Assembly (NCBI GenBank): GCA_021234155.1
Contig: JAJEKV010000058.1
Location: 6,024,600 to 6,088,599 of the forward strand
Length of the DNA stretch: 64,000 nucleotides
Origin: Isoetes taiwanensis
Lineage: Eukaryota > Streptophyta > Lycopodiopsida > Isoetales > Isoetaceae
Direction: 5' to 3'
The translations under genes were made by a program, and so were the position numbers. Positions 46,201 through 55,725 of this stretch are shown piece after piece (the stretch's first letter is position 1; each line of letters opens with the position of its first letter). The notes beneath the pieces were generated by a model. That model was not told the origin of the DNA, did no database searches, and saw nothing but the letters and a program-made list of their open reading frames with translations.

Positions 46201-47405
46201 AGGAACCAGAAATCCATGACACAGATGAGTCTGATTCTGAGGGTGATATTTCACCATCTGTTGCTGCACAAATTGTGAAGAAGAGACGAGAGAACGCTAT
46301 GTAAGTTTTTTTATTCGATCATATATGTCTTACTTCGCATTTCTCATTTATTCAATTTTGAGTTTGATGCAGGTTGCACACATTAGAAAAGCTAGAAGCC
46401 TCGTCGGAAAGTGCTAGCACATCAGGCCAAGACATGCAACTCATGTTGGTGAACAATGAGGTGGTGGACGATGATAGAGGTATGGTTATGCTTAAGGAAC
46501 CTTCTGTGCATGAACCAAATAATGAGGTTATTGATACAAACATGGAAGATGCAGCAGTTATTCACATTGATGGAGAGGATATTGATATAGAGCCCCTAAA
46601 TGTAAATCAAGTGCAAAAAGATGACTCTATGCTTCATGATGATATAGGCACTAGTAATGAAGACCATATGAATTTAGATGAGATGCCAAAAGATGATGTT
46701 GGAAGTGCTAGTAAAGAACAAGAGAAGGATGCCATTGACCAATTCACGAAGAAGTTGCTTGTCTTAGATTGCAATGGCATTCTTTATAGAATCTATCAAA
46801 CAGGACATCATGATCCCTCAATATATGATCAGCCACCTGTATTCAATCATTGCCGGTATATCTATCCACGTCCGAAGGCATATGAGTTATTGATGGCTTG
46901 TCTAGTACATTTTGATGTGGCTCTTTGGTCAGTGTCTACTATGGATACTTTATTGGATGCTTTGGATGCATGTGGCCTTAGTAAGCTCAAAAATCGCTTC
47001 TTGTTCATTTGGGCACAAGCAGAATGTGAGAAAATGTTTCTCAATATCAAGGAACTGGGAAATACACAGATTTACTTAAAGAATTTGAAGAAGGTATATG
47101 GAAAGTTTAAGGGCAAGTATAATGGAATGAATACGTTCATGCTTGACGATGCAGCTTACAGATGCTATAATAACTTGGATAATGCAGGATTTCCAAAGCT
47201 ATATGAGCCTTCTGATTATAGAACTGATAACTATTTGATGACAGATTTGTTGCCAATGCTATATGAAATTGAGAAGTCTTCTGATGTAGTAATGGCATTG
47301 AACAACCTTGGGGAGCTGAAAGTAATTGACCCTACCAATGCAGTTGTCTTGGAGCAAATCAAGGAGAAGAAGAAGGCACGTGATGCCTCAAGTTCTATCA
47401 CATAA
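43234..47405 (+). CDS. ParB-like / methyltransferase-like / FCP1-type HAD fusion protein
   Basis: Exons read as 43234-43863 (start uncertain; a frame shift or small intron is needed near 43810), 44014-44512, 44593-44692, 44757-46300 and 46373-47405. All internal junctions use GT-AG and keep frame. The N-terminal domain (GWKLPSY) is shared with element A. The ParB/sulfiredoxin-like domain has LPVKV and GQHSTGAT (44334-44357). The next region fits a beta-class DNA methyltransferase, but the catalytic DPPY position reads LDLHLAA (45474-45494) and the SAM loop reads ACEWYMHGSISQAAI, so catalysis is doubtful. An acidic linker leads to a FCP1/NIF-like HAD domain (LLVLDCNGIL, VALWSVS, TFMLDDAAY); the DxD pair is DxN. 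It is divergent to the transposase-like gene and next to the palindrome array. DNA-binding partner of the transposase is my inference. Confidence 0.72.
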
Positions 47406-47761
47406 GAACCTTAACAATGACTCTACTAGTTTATGTTGTATTGTCTAATTCAAAGTTTTAATATGCAAAAAACTATAATGTGACTCAAGTTGTATTGTAT
47501 CTTATCTTATCTTGTATTGTGTGAAGTTAATCTTTAAAACTTTAATGTTTCTCATCTACAATTGGCCACTATGAAAATCTTTGATAATAAAATTATGTAG
47601 TTATTTGAAAAAGTTGTCTTTGTTTGAAATTTGTAATATGATTTGACTTTTAGCTACTATGAAAATCTTTTTAAGTTTCAAAGTTATTTACTGTTGTATA
47701 GTTCATTTTATATTATATTTATGCTAAAGTGTGTCCGTGAAGCATGCAAATGAGAAAGTGG
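47406..47761. other. 3' region of element B
   Basis: AT-rich downstream DNA with a TCTTATC/TTGTATTGTG repeat and CTACTATGAAAATCTTT twice (about 47567 and 47655). No ORF. Confidence 0.5.
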
Positions 47762-47789
47762 TTATTCTCAAATTAACGAAATAATGCTT
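47762..47789 (-). repeat. Element B right terminal inverted repeat
   Basis: Reverse complement reads AAGCATTATTTCGTTAAT; paired with the left end. It is followed by TSD TAAT at 47790-47793. Confidence 0.9.
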
Positions 47790-48217
47790 TAATGTAGAAT
47801 CCACATCTTCTTCTGCAGACTCTAATACTAGCTTTTGACCCAAGTCAGATGGTATTGGAGATGTATTGCATTCTGCCATATGGAACTGAGAGGTATTTTT
47901 TGTTGAGACAGTGAGATACCTGTATGATTCTACCAGACTTCTATTCCAAGACAATAGTGCATGAGCCGTAGATCTGTAACCTCAAAATGATTTTTAAAAA
48001 GACCTTTTGTAGAAAGGTTAAGATCAGCGACATCCCCCATCATAATCGTGTCATCCACATACAAGAGTATTATAGAAACCAAATCCGCTTGGAATTTGAA
48101 ATATAAATTTGGATCTGCTCTTGATCTTTGGTACTCCATATCAGTAATGAATGTATTGATCTTCAGATTCCAACAGCGTGGTGCTTGTTTCAAGCTATAG
48201 ATACTTTTCTTGAGCCT
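47790..48217 (-). pseudogene. Copia RT, middle part
   Basis: The minus strand reads SLKQAPRCWN, LLYVDDTIMMGD and LRLMHYCLGIEV, the conserved copia RT blocks with the YVDD catalytic box, then SDLGQKLVLESAEEDVDSTL up to the element B junction. Frame shifts occur near 47950. Confidence 0.85.
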
Positions 48218-48992
48218 TGATCCTCTTACCTATTCTCAAGCAGCAAAACATGCTCACTGGCAGGAAGCTATGAAAGAAGAATTGTCCATGCTTTCTAAGC
48301 AAGGAACTTGGGAACTAGTTCTAAAACCAGCAAATCACAATATTATTGGAGCCAAGTGGATCTTTCGTACGAAGTATCACTCAGATGACACACTATCTAA
48401 ACACAAAGCTAGACTGGTGGCTAGAGGGTACACACAAGAGGAAGGCTTTGATTACAATGGAGTATTTGCACCTGTGGTAAGATTGGACAGTATGCGAGCT
48501 GTTATCTCTTTGGCAGCACAAAAAAGTTGGCCCATCTATCAAATGGATTTCAAATCAGCATTTCTAAATGGAGAATTAGGTTGATTTTGATCTACAAATC
48601 CAGGTGGCTGCTGCATATACAGTTCTTCTTGTAGATCTCCATTTAGAAATGCAGATTTGAAATCCATTTGATAGATGGGCCAACTTTTTTGTGCTGCCAA
48701 AGAGATAACAGCTCGCATAGTGTCCAATCTTACCACAGGTGCAAATACTCCGTTGTAATCAAAGCCTTCCTCTTGTGTGTACCCTCTAGCCACCAGTCTA
48801 GCTTTGTGTTTAGATAGTGTGTCATCTGAGTGATACTTCGTACGAAAGATCCACTTGGCTCCAATAATATTGTGATTTGCTGGTTTTAGAACTAGTTCCC
48901 AAGTTCCTTGCTTAGAAAGCATGGACAATTCTTCTTTCATAGCTTCCTGCCAGTGAGCATGTTTTGCTGCTTGAGAATAGGTAAGAGGATCA
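48218..48992. repeat. Inverted duplication of 357 bp of copia RT
   Basis: 48218-48574 is the near-identical reverse complement of 48636-48992 (only a few mismatches seen), separated by 61 bp. Both arms encode DPLTYSQAAKHAHWQEAMKE to QMDFKSAFLNG. The extra arm (48218-48574) sits exactly between the N-terminal RT block and the LKQAPR block, so it inserted there in reverse. It forms a long hairpin. Confidence 0.92.
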
Positions 48993-50296
48993 CGTTCATG
49001 TAATACCTTAGCCATCAATTCATAATTATAGAATGTATAATTTGTAGTACTGGGACGTTGTAAAGAGGCTATTCGAGCAGACCTGCGTGGTAGTATACCA
49101 GAAAGGTGATCCGTAGTACTTTTAAAATCAACACCAGGTTCAACATCTTCAGATATAGCAGGAGATATAGAAGGAGATATAGCAGGTTCAACATAATCAG
49201 TGGGAACAAAATCGTCATAAGCATTGGAGATTGTTGGGACGACTTGAGCATCTGAACTTAATGGAAGAAGCACTGTTTTTAAGGAGGAACTGATAGATGA
49301 TTCCATAGAGAGTGGCTGACATGTAACATGAGAGTAATGGTCATCCAAGAGATTGCAAATTACTTTGTCATAATCTGTCTTGTTTAGCTGATAAAAATCT
49401 GATGAATAGACTGCATCCTCCACAAAAATCATACTTCGGGAAGCAAAAACATTCTTTGAGATAGGATCATAACACCGCCATGCTTTCATATTGGTTGTGT
49501 ATCCTATAAATATGACCTTGAGAGACCTGTCAGACAGTTTGCCATTCTTCTGTAATATCTCACGAGGGAATGCAGCATAGCCCAGGCAGCCAAATATCTT
49601 AAAATGAAAGACATCAGGTTTACGACCATACAAAACCTCAAAAGGTGTTTTTAGCAATAAAGACTTGGTTGTCACTCTATTGGACATATATGCTGCAGTG
49701 ACAGCAGCTTCAAACCAAAAAACTGGTGGTAATTGTTTGTGCTTGAGCATACTCCGAGTGAGAGCCATAATAGTTCTGTTTTTGCACTCAGCAACTCCGT
49801 TTTGAGCATATGGGACAATCAGCTCCCTGTGTACTCCTTTGGATTTCAGAAAATCTTCAAATTCTTGAGATAAGTATTCTTTGGCATTGTCAGACCTCAA
49901 TGCCTTGATTGTTGTAGAAAACTCATTTTCCACAAGCTTACTGAAATTTTTGTAAATGGAAAATACTTGAGACTTAAATGTGATTGGATATAACCACGTA
50001 TATCTACTAAAATCATCGACAAATATGATAAAGTACCGGCTGCCCGATAGTGATTCAAGTGGTAAGTAGCATATATCCGAATGAATCAATTGAAGAGGCG
50101 AAGTGGCACGAAATTGAGCATAGTCTGGAAAAGATGCTTGAACTTGCTTTCCAAGACTGCAGGCTGAACATTTTAAGTCTTGTTCTTTAAGAAGTGGTAA
50201 TCCATTTATTATCTGATGTTTGGACGTTGTTGCTAAGGCAAATTGACAAGTAATCCAGGTACTAATATCACATCCTCCAGCTTGAAAGTGAGGCAA
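48575..50296 (-). pseudogene. Copia integrase and RT N-terminus
   Basis: One open frame (end at 48539, in the duplicated arm) covers a zinc-type CSACSLGK, the integrase core with acids in LIHSDIC, ALRSDNAKEYL and NGVAECKNRT (D, D, E spacing), then the connection and RT start with WELVLKPANHNIIGAKW and RLVARGYTQEEGFDYNGVFAPVVR. The frame is intact until it runs into the inverted duplication. Confidence 0.9.
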
Positions 50297-51350
50297 TTGT
50301 CTGTAGGAAGATTAACAGTACCTTTGCCAACTGATTTTTCTTCAGTCCCATCTGCCATTCTGACTAAAGTCTTATCATAAGACTTTAAAGTCTGAAAGAC
50401 AGCAGAATTTCCAGCAAGATGCTTAGTAGCTCCAGAATCAACTAACCAAACATCATCACTTCCTAAATTTTTCGTAGCAAGATTGAGGAATTGCCTTTCC
50501 AGTATATCAATATCAATATGAGAAACATGGGCAGCAACTTCAGGTGGAGAAATAGTTTCTGGTGATGGGGCATGAGGAGATGGCTTATCTCTGCAAAATT
50601 GGACAAACTCTCTCTTCAGTTTTCTGCAGTTACATTTGATGTGACCTTTTACACAACAATACCAGCAAGTAAATGGCTCTTTGCTAGAATTAGACTCAGA
50701 TCCAGAGATAGACCTTTTTTGAAATTGATTGGAAGAGTTAGAAGTGGACTTAACCTTGGAATAATGTGCTGCTTCTTGCTGGGACAAGTTCTTGCACTCC
50801 AGTTCAGCATCATATAATTGTTGCTGTAATTGATGAAAGGTGATGTGGATTTTTGGTTGCAATGTATAAAATTGTTTGATGTGTTGATATTCTGCTGATA
50901 ATTCATTCAAAGCATACAAGATTAGCTTGATTTCATTTGACCACCAGCTCCAAAGTACTTCTCTTGTAAGGCCTTTAACTATTGTAAACAATCCCTCATA
51001 TTTGCACAATCGGCCAATCTGAGGTTATCCATTTTGCCTTGTAGAGATAATTGTTTGCCATCTCCTTGATGAACACATGTAGTTTGAAGAAATTCATAAG
51101 CCTTCTTGAAGGCCTTGCAATCTCCTATGTCTTTCATAAATTCTGGAGATATACATGCCCTTTAGTGATTTAGGGCATAGAAATCCTTCTTCAGTTCTGC
51201 TGGTGTGAGAGCATTCCAGGTGCTTTCAAGAACCTCACCCAGATCTTTGAGATTCAAGTTTATTTGAAAGGCATCTTTCCAAGTAAAATAATTGTCCCCA
51301 TCTAATACTGGATGCTGGAAATATTTCCATGGATTTTGACTAACTGCCAT
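50233..51350 (-). pseudogene. Copia gag and protease
   Basis: The likely start is the ATG at 51350 (MAVSQNPWKYFQHPVLDG). A stop at about 51162 and a frame shift near 50990 precede the frame 51009-50233, which has the CCHC knuckle CWYCCVKGHIKCNC and the aspartic protease motif WLVDSGATKHLAG. The shift to the integrase frame is near 50260. Confidence 0.85.
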
Positions 51351-51809
51351 TGTGAAGATCAGAGAATAGAGAAAGCAATTAGATCCAGTGAATCTTGCCA
51401 AAAAGAACACTGATCTGTGAGGAATTATTGAAAACAGAGAGGTGCAGTGACAATCTTGCAAATCCTCAGGAAATTCCGGCGTGAAGAATCCTCATAAAGG
51501 ATCCGATGTGAAGACCTTCACAGCGTGAAGTGTGAAGTGTGAACGTCAACCAAAAAAAAGAAGAAGAAGAAATTCGACGTGAAAGAAATCGATGTGAAGA
51601 AATTCGGCGTCAGTCGAACAAAATCTGACACAATCCGGCAATTCTGAGACAAAACACGTCTCGAAACCTTGTTCTTGCAGATTCGGCAAAAACTAGTCAT
51701 CGTTCTTCTGATTCAAGAAATCCTGGGCTTGATCACAAGCACCAGCAATTTTGACCCATTCTTAGAAGAATCCACCTCCAAATCAATGCTGACTCTCTCC
51801 TCCAACCTG

Positions 51810-51821
51810 GCTCTGATACCA
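51810..51821 (-). other. Copia primer-binding site (initiator Met tRNA)
   Basis: TGGTATCAGAGC on the minus strand directly after the LTR end GACTTTCA, complementary to the 3' end of plant initiator-Met tRNA. Confidence 0.92.
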
Positions 51822-52015
51822 TGAAAGTCTATTGAATTCAATGTATTGAAGGAAATAGAGACTAACAAAGGAAAATGGAGCGTAAGCTATCTTAGATGCT
51901 ACAGAGAAGAACCCCTGCTCTTGACATTTATAGTAGGATGTCATGTCAGCACAATAGGTGGCATACTATGCTGAGTCATCATAATAATATGATATGATAT
52001 AGTGAATGTCTAACG
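51822..52015 (-). repeat. Copia 5' LTR
   Basis: 194 bp. The outer base differs from the left LTR (CG instead of CA on the plus strand), so its first base has mutated. TSD TACTG follows at 52016-52020. Confidence 0.9.
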
Positions 52016-52020
52016 TACTG

Positions 52021-53353
52021 CAAAAATAGTGCAGGAAATATAAAATGAATTACAAAGGATGTTCAAGTTCAGATGTTCAACTACTCCATGGCATCCCTTG
52101 AATTACAGTCCACATAGCTTTGGGCCTTTGCAGCAGCTATGATTTCCAATCTTGCCTGTTGGATGAAGAGAGTAGAGTTTAATCAACACATCTTTTTAGT
52201 AGGCTACTCAACACACCTTATTAGTGGGCTACTACTAACGAGAAATAAGTAAAGAGTAATTGCCTAATTATGCATTATAAATAGAAAGCAATGAAAAGCA
52301 AGCACTGCACATAGACTGTCAAAAGCATAGATAATCATAGCACTAACAATTGGAATTGTCTTTGGCTGCACAACACTATTAGCTTAATGGAAGCTTGCAT
52401 CTACTTTCCAAGTTAAAATTAAAAAGCCACCAAAGGGCAAAGATCATGTACAAAAGTTCAAAAACACGTTAGGTTTTAGCTTCCCAATCTAAGACACCTT
52501 TTGAAACTGAACTCCACACACTCTACTTTCTCACTCTCATACACTCTCTCTCTTCAAATTCTAGAAACGATCTGGTGCCAATATTCTTGTACAACTATGT
52601 CAAGAAAATCATCCAAGTCAAAATGTTTTTAAGTTGAGTGCCACTTATAATTTGAAAGGCCTGCGGACATGCCTGCACCACATTGCAAATGGCAACAACA
52701 AGGTTCCGAAGATGGGGAGAACACAATGAGCTTCTTTGATACCTGTGAAAAGGTCTTTTGAGATTCTAGAAGGTCAGCGGGATAAAAAATTAAAATCTGC
52801 AGCACCATCCCAACCTGGAAAAATACCGATCCTCAAAGTGCATACAGCTTTGTTGCCTCACTCTTGTGCGACAAAGGAAAACAATGGACTATATGTAATG
52901 GCTAAAGGTCAGATAAAAATGTGGAGAATGAGATTACCTGCGAGAAAGACACATATCTGCTAAGGGGGAAAAAAGGAGAGTATGTTACTGATCCAGAAAT
53001 TATAAACTAATACAACATGCAGTTTCTGCTCAAAACTGGCCTGTATCGATTCAAGCTGCTTTCCAAAGGATAACGCTAGGATGGCTGATGCAAAGAAATT
53101 ATATGTTTTTTGTCTTTACAAACCTAAAACCGGAATGAAATCTAATCCATCAATCATGCTTACAGCATTGTAATCTTTCTTTGCATTCTTCCTCTACAGC
53201 TACGACATCTGCCGTAGCTAGATTGAGCAAGATTGAAGCTGCTGGAATGGCATCTCTACCTTAAGGACATATCACTTCCACCAACAAAGGGCATCGCCAT
53301 ACCTGCACCGCCCAACAACCCTAAAAACACAAATGTTTCTCATGGCCTAAAGG
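52021..53353. other. No gene recognised
   Basis: AT-rich DNA right of the copia element. A 75-codon frame at 52736-52963 has no recognisable domain. Nothing else is supported. Confidence 0.5.
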
Positions 53354-53516
53354 CTTAAGAAAACCAAGTTAAAATGCCTGAATGATCACGCAGGCTCATT
53401 TCTTCGATTACTTGTGTTACTTTGCTTTCGCTGAAGGCCGAGGAAACCAAGTTAAAGTGCCTGAATGATAGTGCAGGCTCATTTCTTTGATTACTTGTGT
53501 TAATGTGCTTTCGCGG
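53354..53516. repeat. Tandem duplication of about 80 bp
   Basis: Two copies of ACCAAGTTAAA.TGCCTGAATGAT, GCAGGCTCATTTCTT, GATTACTTGTGTTA and GTGCTTTCGC lie head to tail. Confidence 0.85.
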
Positions 53517-53781
53517 GAGGCTGGAGGCCATGCTTGAAGAAGATGAATTTTGATGACGTGGGCGTAGAAAGCAATTAAAGTTTTGGTGATGTGGGTGCCC
53601 ACGTGGATAGCTTAGAATTGCACGAAATTGTGCACCTCATATAAGCCTGCTAACTTAGATGCTAGCAAAACATATATGAAGCAGTTTATAATTTTTCTTT
53701 TTTGTCCCTCCTATTTTTTCTGCGCCGCAATCCTTTTGTTTATTTCTTGAGCAAAATGGACACCTATAGGCGAAATAGGGT

Positions 53782-53840
53782 CGGTCCGCGCGAAAGGGCC
53801 TTCCGAAACTGTCGGAAAGGGGTTTGGCGCGGACCAACCC
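53782..53840. repeat. GC-rich hairpin
   Basis: GGTCCGCGC and GCGCGGACC pair around an inner CCTTCCGA...TCGGAAAGG stem, in an otherwise AT-rich stretch. It lies about 190 bp beyond the stop codon of the histone-like frame and could mark its 3' end or a retroelement terminus. Confidence 0.6.
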
Positions 53841-54026
53841 GGTTTCGCGATTTTTTTGCTCGGAAGAAAATTTTTCTAATTAGGGTAAGATAATTAAACT
53901 CTTACAAGTTAGATACAAAAATTTTTAGTACAATTTGACTTTTGTAACTACCTTTTTAACATCAATTTTTCAAGACAAGAATTATATTATACCAAAATTT
54001 TAGTTACAGGTACAAAATTAGGAGGT

Positions 54027-55141
54027 TCAAGGGTACTCCTTGCGGATTCTTCGCGCCAAGTAGAGGTCCTTGGGCATTACGGTCACCCTCTTGGCGTGAA
54101 TTGCGCATAGGTTGCCCTCCTCAAAAAGCTGGGTCAGCTCTGCTTCGGCTGCCACCTGCAGGACCCGTGTCGTCAGAGATGTCACTCTATAGTCGGTGAC
54201 GAACTCCTGCATGACTTCCCGCATCAGGCGCTCGAAAGGAGCCTTCCTGATCAGGAGATTAGTGCACTGCTGGAAGTGCTTAATCTCCCGGAAAACGCGG
54301 GCGTGCGGCGAATTAGGCCCATGGTGGACCTTCTTGGCTTCACCGGGGCGTGGAGGTGGTGGCCCGGCTGGTCCTTCTTCGCCCGACCCGGCCGCCCCGC
54401 TTGGCGTAAGCGCTCCACGTTACGCTTGCAATACCAATCATTGTACCTGCGTCCGGCGGCGGAGGTACTCACAGTATACCTTCAAGCGGCTTGAATTAGC
54501 GATCCTCTTGGGCGCAGAATGCCGCTTCGCCACCTTCGCTTCTTGACTACCTTTGGTGGCTTGGGCCACTTTGGGTAGGGTGGGCGTGCGTTAGGGTCGA
54601 GGGCTCCCCAGCGTCTTCCCTCTTCCTCCTCGACCTCGTCCTCTTGCTCTTCCTCCTCCGGCCGGGGCTCTTCAATAACGACGGTCGTGCGAGGCCGGTC
54701 GTTCCTTCTCTTGGTGCGTCTCTCCTGCTCCCTCAGCTCCCGCTCTCTCTCTCTCTTCTTCCTTGCGGCCCTGTCTTCCGGCCACTCCGCAACCTTCTCC
54801 TTACCCTTCTTTTTGGGCACTGAAGGGCCCGCTTCTTCGGTTTGGTGGTGGTGCTGCTCTTCCACCTGTTCTTCAACCTGTTCTTCCACCTCGGTGTCTG
54901 AGGCCCCGAAGTGGCGAGATTCTCCGGTTCTCTGGGTGCCTGCTGACGAAGAGCTACTGTCAGATCCCCCCTCCTCAGCGTCATGGTAGGTCGCGTCGCT
55001 GCTGCTGGAGGGAAACTCCTCTTCGCCTGGCTTCGGCCGAAGGTGCTCGGGGACCTTCTTGACGTGCCGCCCTGCTGCCTGCGCCATGGAAAGGGTGGGC
55101 CTAGTGCCAGGTTTCCTGTAGGTTTGCTTGGTTCTTGCCAT
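54027..55141 (-). pseudogene. Histone H3-like protein with long charged N-terminal tail
   Basis: The ATG at 55141 opens MARTKQTYRKPGTRP, nine of ten residues like the H3 tail (K4 and K9 contexts kept, A7 to Y). About 200 acidic/Arg-Lys-rich residues follow. The C-terminal frame (54419-54027) is a full H3 fold: [32 protein letters not shown], then [20 protein letters not shown] and [10 protein letters not shown]. Loop 1 has the length of ordinary H3, not the longer loop of CENH3. A frame change near 54500-54590 and two in-frame stops (about 54420 and 54440) separate tail and fold. A short intron (donor AAG|GTATAC) could remove the stops; otherwise the gene is broken. It lies 570 bp behind a 5' LTR and primer-binding site, where gag would be. 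The alternative is an H3-derived host gene beside a solo LTR. Confidence 0.75.
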
Positions 55142-55712
55142 ACTTAACGGTAGGGAGAACAGATGACGTAAGGCTGATCAAGAGAGATAGGGTGGAGAAA
55201 AAGTTTGGAGGGAAAATGAGGTGTCAGGGGTATTTAAAAAGGAGGGTCCCTGGGAATATTCTCCTACCATAATTAGGCCTATTTATTAGCCTCCCCTTAT
55301 TAATTACACCATAGTACCCTTATTAATACTATATACTTAATTTTTAATACACATACCTAAATTCATATTATACCTTTAGAATTTCAAATTTCCTAATAGT
55401 TTGAAGTATTAATCATAGATTTGCACCATTTTTCACTCGGGTCTCAGATTGGCATGATTCTTTGACCCATTTTTGGTGAAATTTGATGCAGATGCATAAT
55501 TTTCACTCCAATTTTACTAGAAGGTGAATTTGACTCATTCATTCCTTAGTCTAACACTTAACCTAATTCCGGACCACTACCTAGGAGAAAAAAAAATTTT
55601 CCTCCTATTTTCGAGGTTCGATGGTGGAAATTTTATTTCGCACCCCTATAGGTCTTGTTAGGCTACTTTCATGGTTATGGTCAGTGCTAGTTCTTGGTCA
55701 ACCAAGAACATC
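55142..55712 (-). other. Leader between primer-binding site and histone-like ORF
   Basis: Noncoding. TTTAAATACCCC at about 55230-55242 (minus strand) is TATA-like and lies about 95 bp before the ATG. Confidence 0.45.
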
Positions 55713-55724
55713 GCTCTGATACCA
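55713..55724 (-). other. Primer-binding site (initiator Met tRNA) of gypsy-type LTR element
   Basis: TGGTATCAGAGC on the minus strand, one base after the LTR end CGTCACA. Confidence 0.85.
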
Positions 55725-55725
55725 T

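Larger units (their letters stand above)
36609..47789. mobile_element. Element B: 11.2-kb autonomous-looking transposon of the same family
   Basis: The terminal inverted repeats are about 28 bp (AAGCACTATTTCATTAAT at the left; AAGCATTATTTCGTTAAT reading in from the right), with three mismatches and a 4-bp TSD (TAAT), and they interrupt a copia RT exactly. The minus-strand gene (41300 to 36944) encodes an intact DUF8039-DUF7869 protein. The divergent plus-strand gene (from about 43234 to 47405) encodes ParB-like, methyltransferase-like and HAD domains. Eight TTACGGACATATGTCTGTAA palindromes lie between them. The termini resemble those of element A and all main genes are shared, in opposite orientation within the window. 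Confidence 0.93.
35001..52015 (-). mobile_element. Copia (Ty1-type) LTR retrotransposon, nested host of two insertions
   Basis: The LTRs (35001-35197 and 51822-52015) are flanked by the 5-bp TSD TACTG (34996-35000; 52016-52020). The PBS TGGTATCAGAGC abuts the right LTR and a purine tract abuts the left one. On the minus strand the order is gag, protease, integrase, RT, RNase H, which is copia order. Element B (36609-47789) splits the RT; a hAT-type MITE (35698-36350) splits the region between RT and RNase H; an inverted duplication lies within RT. Without these the element is about 5.2 kb. LTR differences (several substitutions and small indels) show it is not recent. Confidence 0.92.

Noticed and set aside
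36609..47789. Classification of element B as a CACTA (En/Spm) element because its end contains CACTA
   Set aside because: The true ends are AAGCACTATTT/AAGCATTATTT, the second lacking CACTA, and the TSD is 4 bp rather than 2-3 bp. The ends of element A (AAGCAGAG) also lack it.
48210..48584. A separate plus-strand copia RT gene
   Set aside because: It is the reversed copy of 48636-48992 and covers only part of RT; explained by the inverted duplication.
54027..54419. Centromeric histone CENH3
   Set aside because: Loop 1 of the histone fold has the ordinary H3 length and the N-terminus keeps MARTKQT; CENH3 normally has a longer loop 1 and an unrelated tail. Kept as an H3-like protein.
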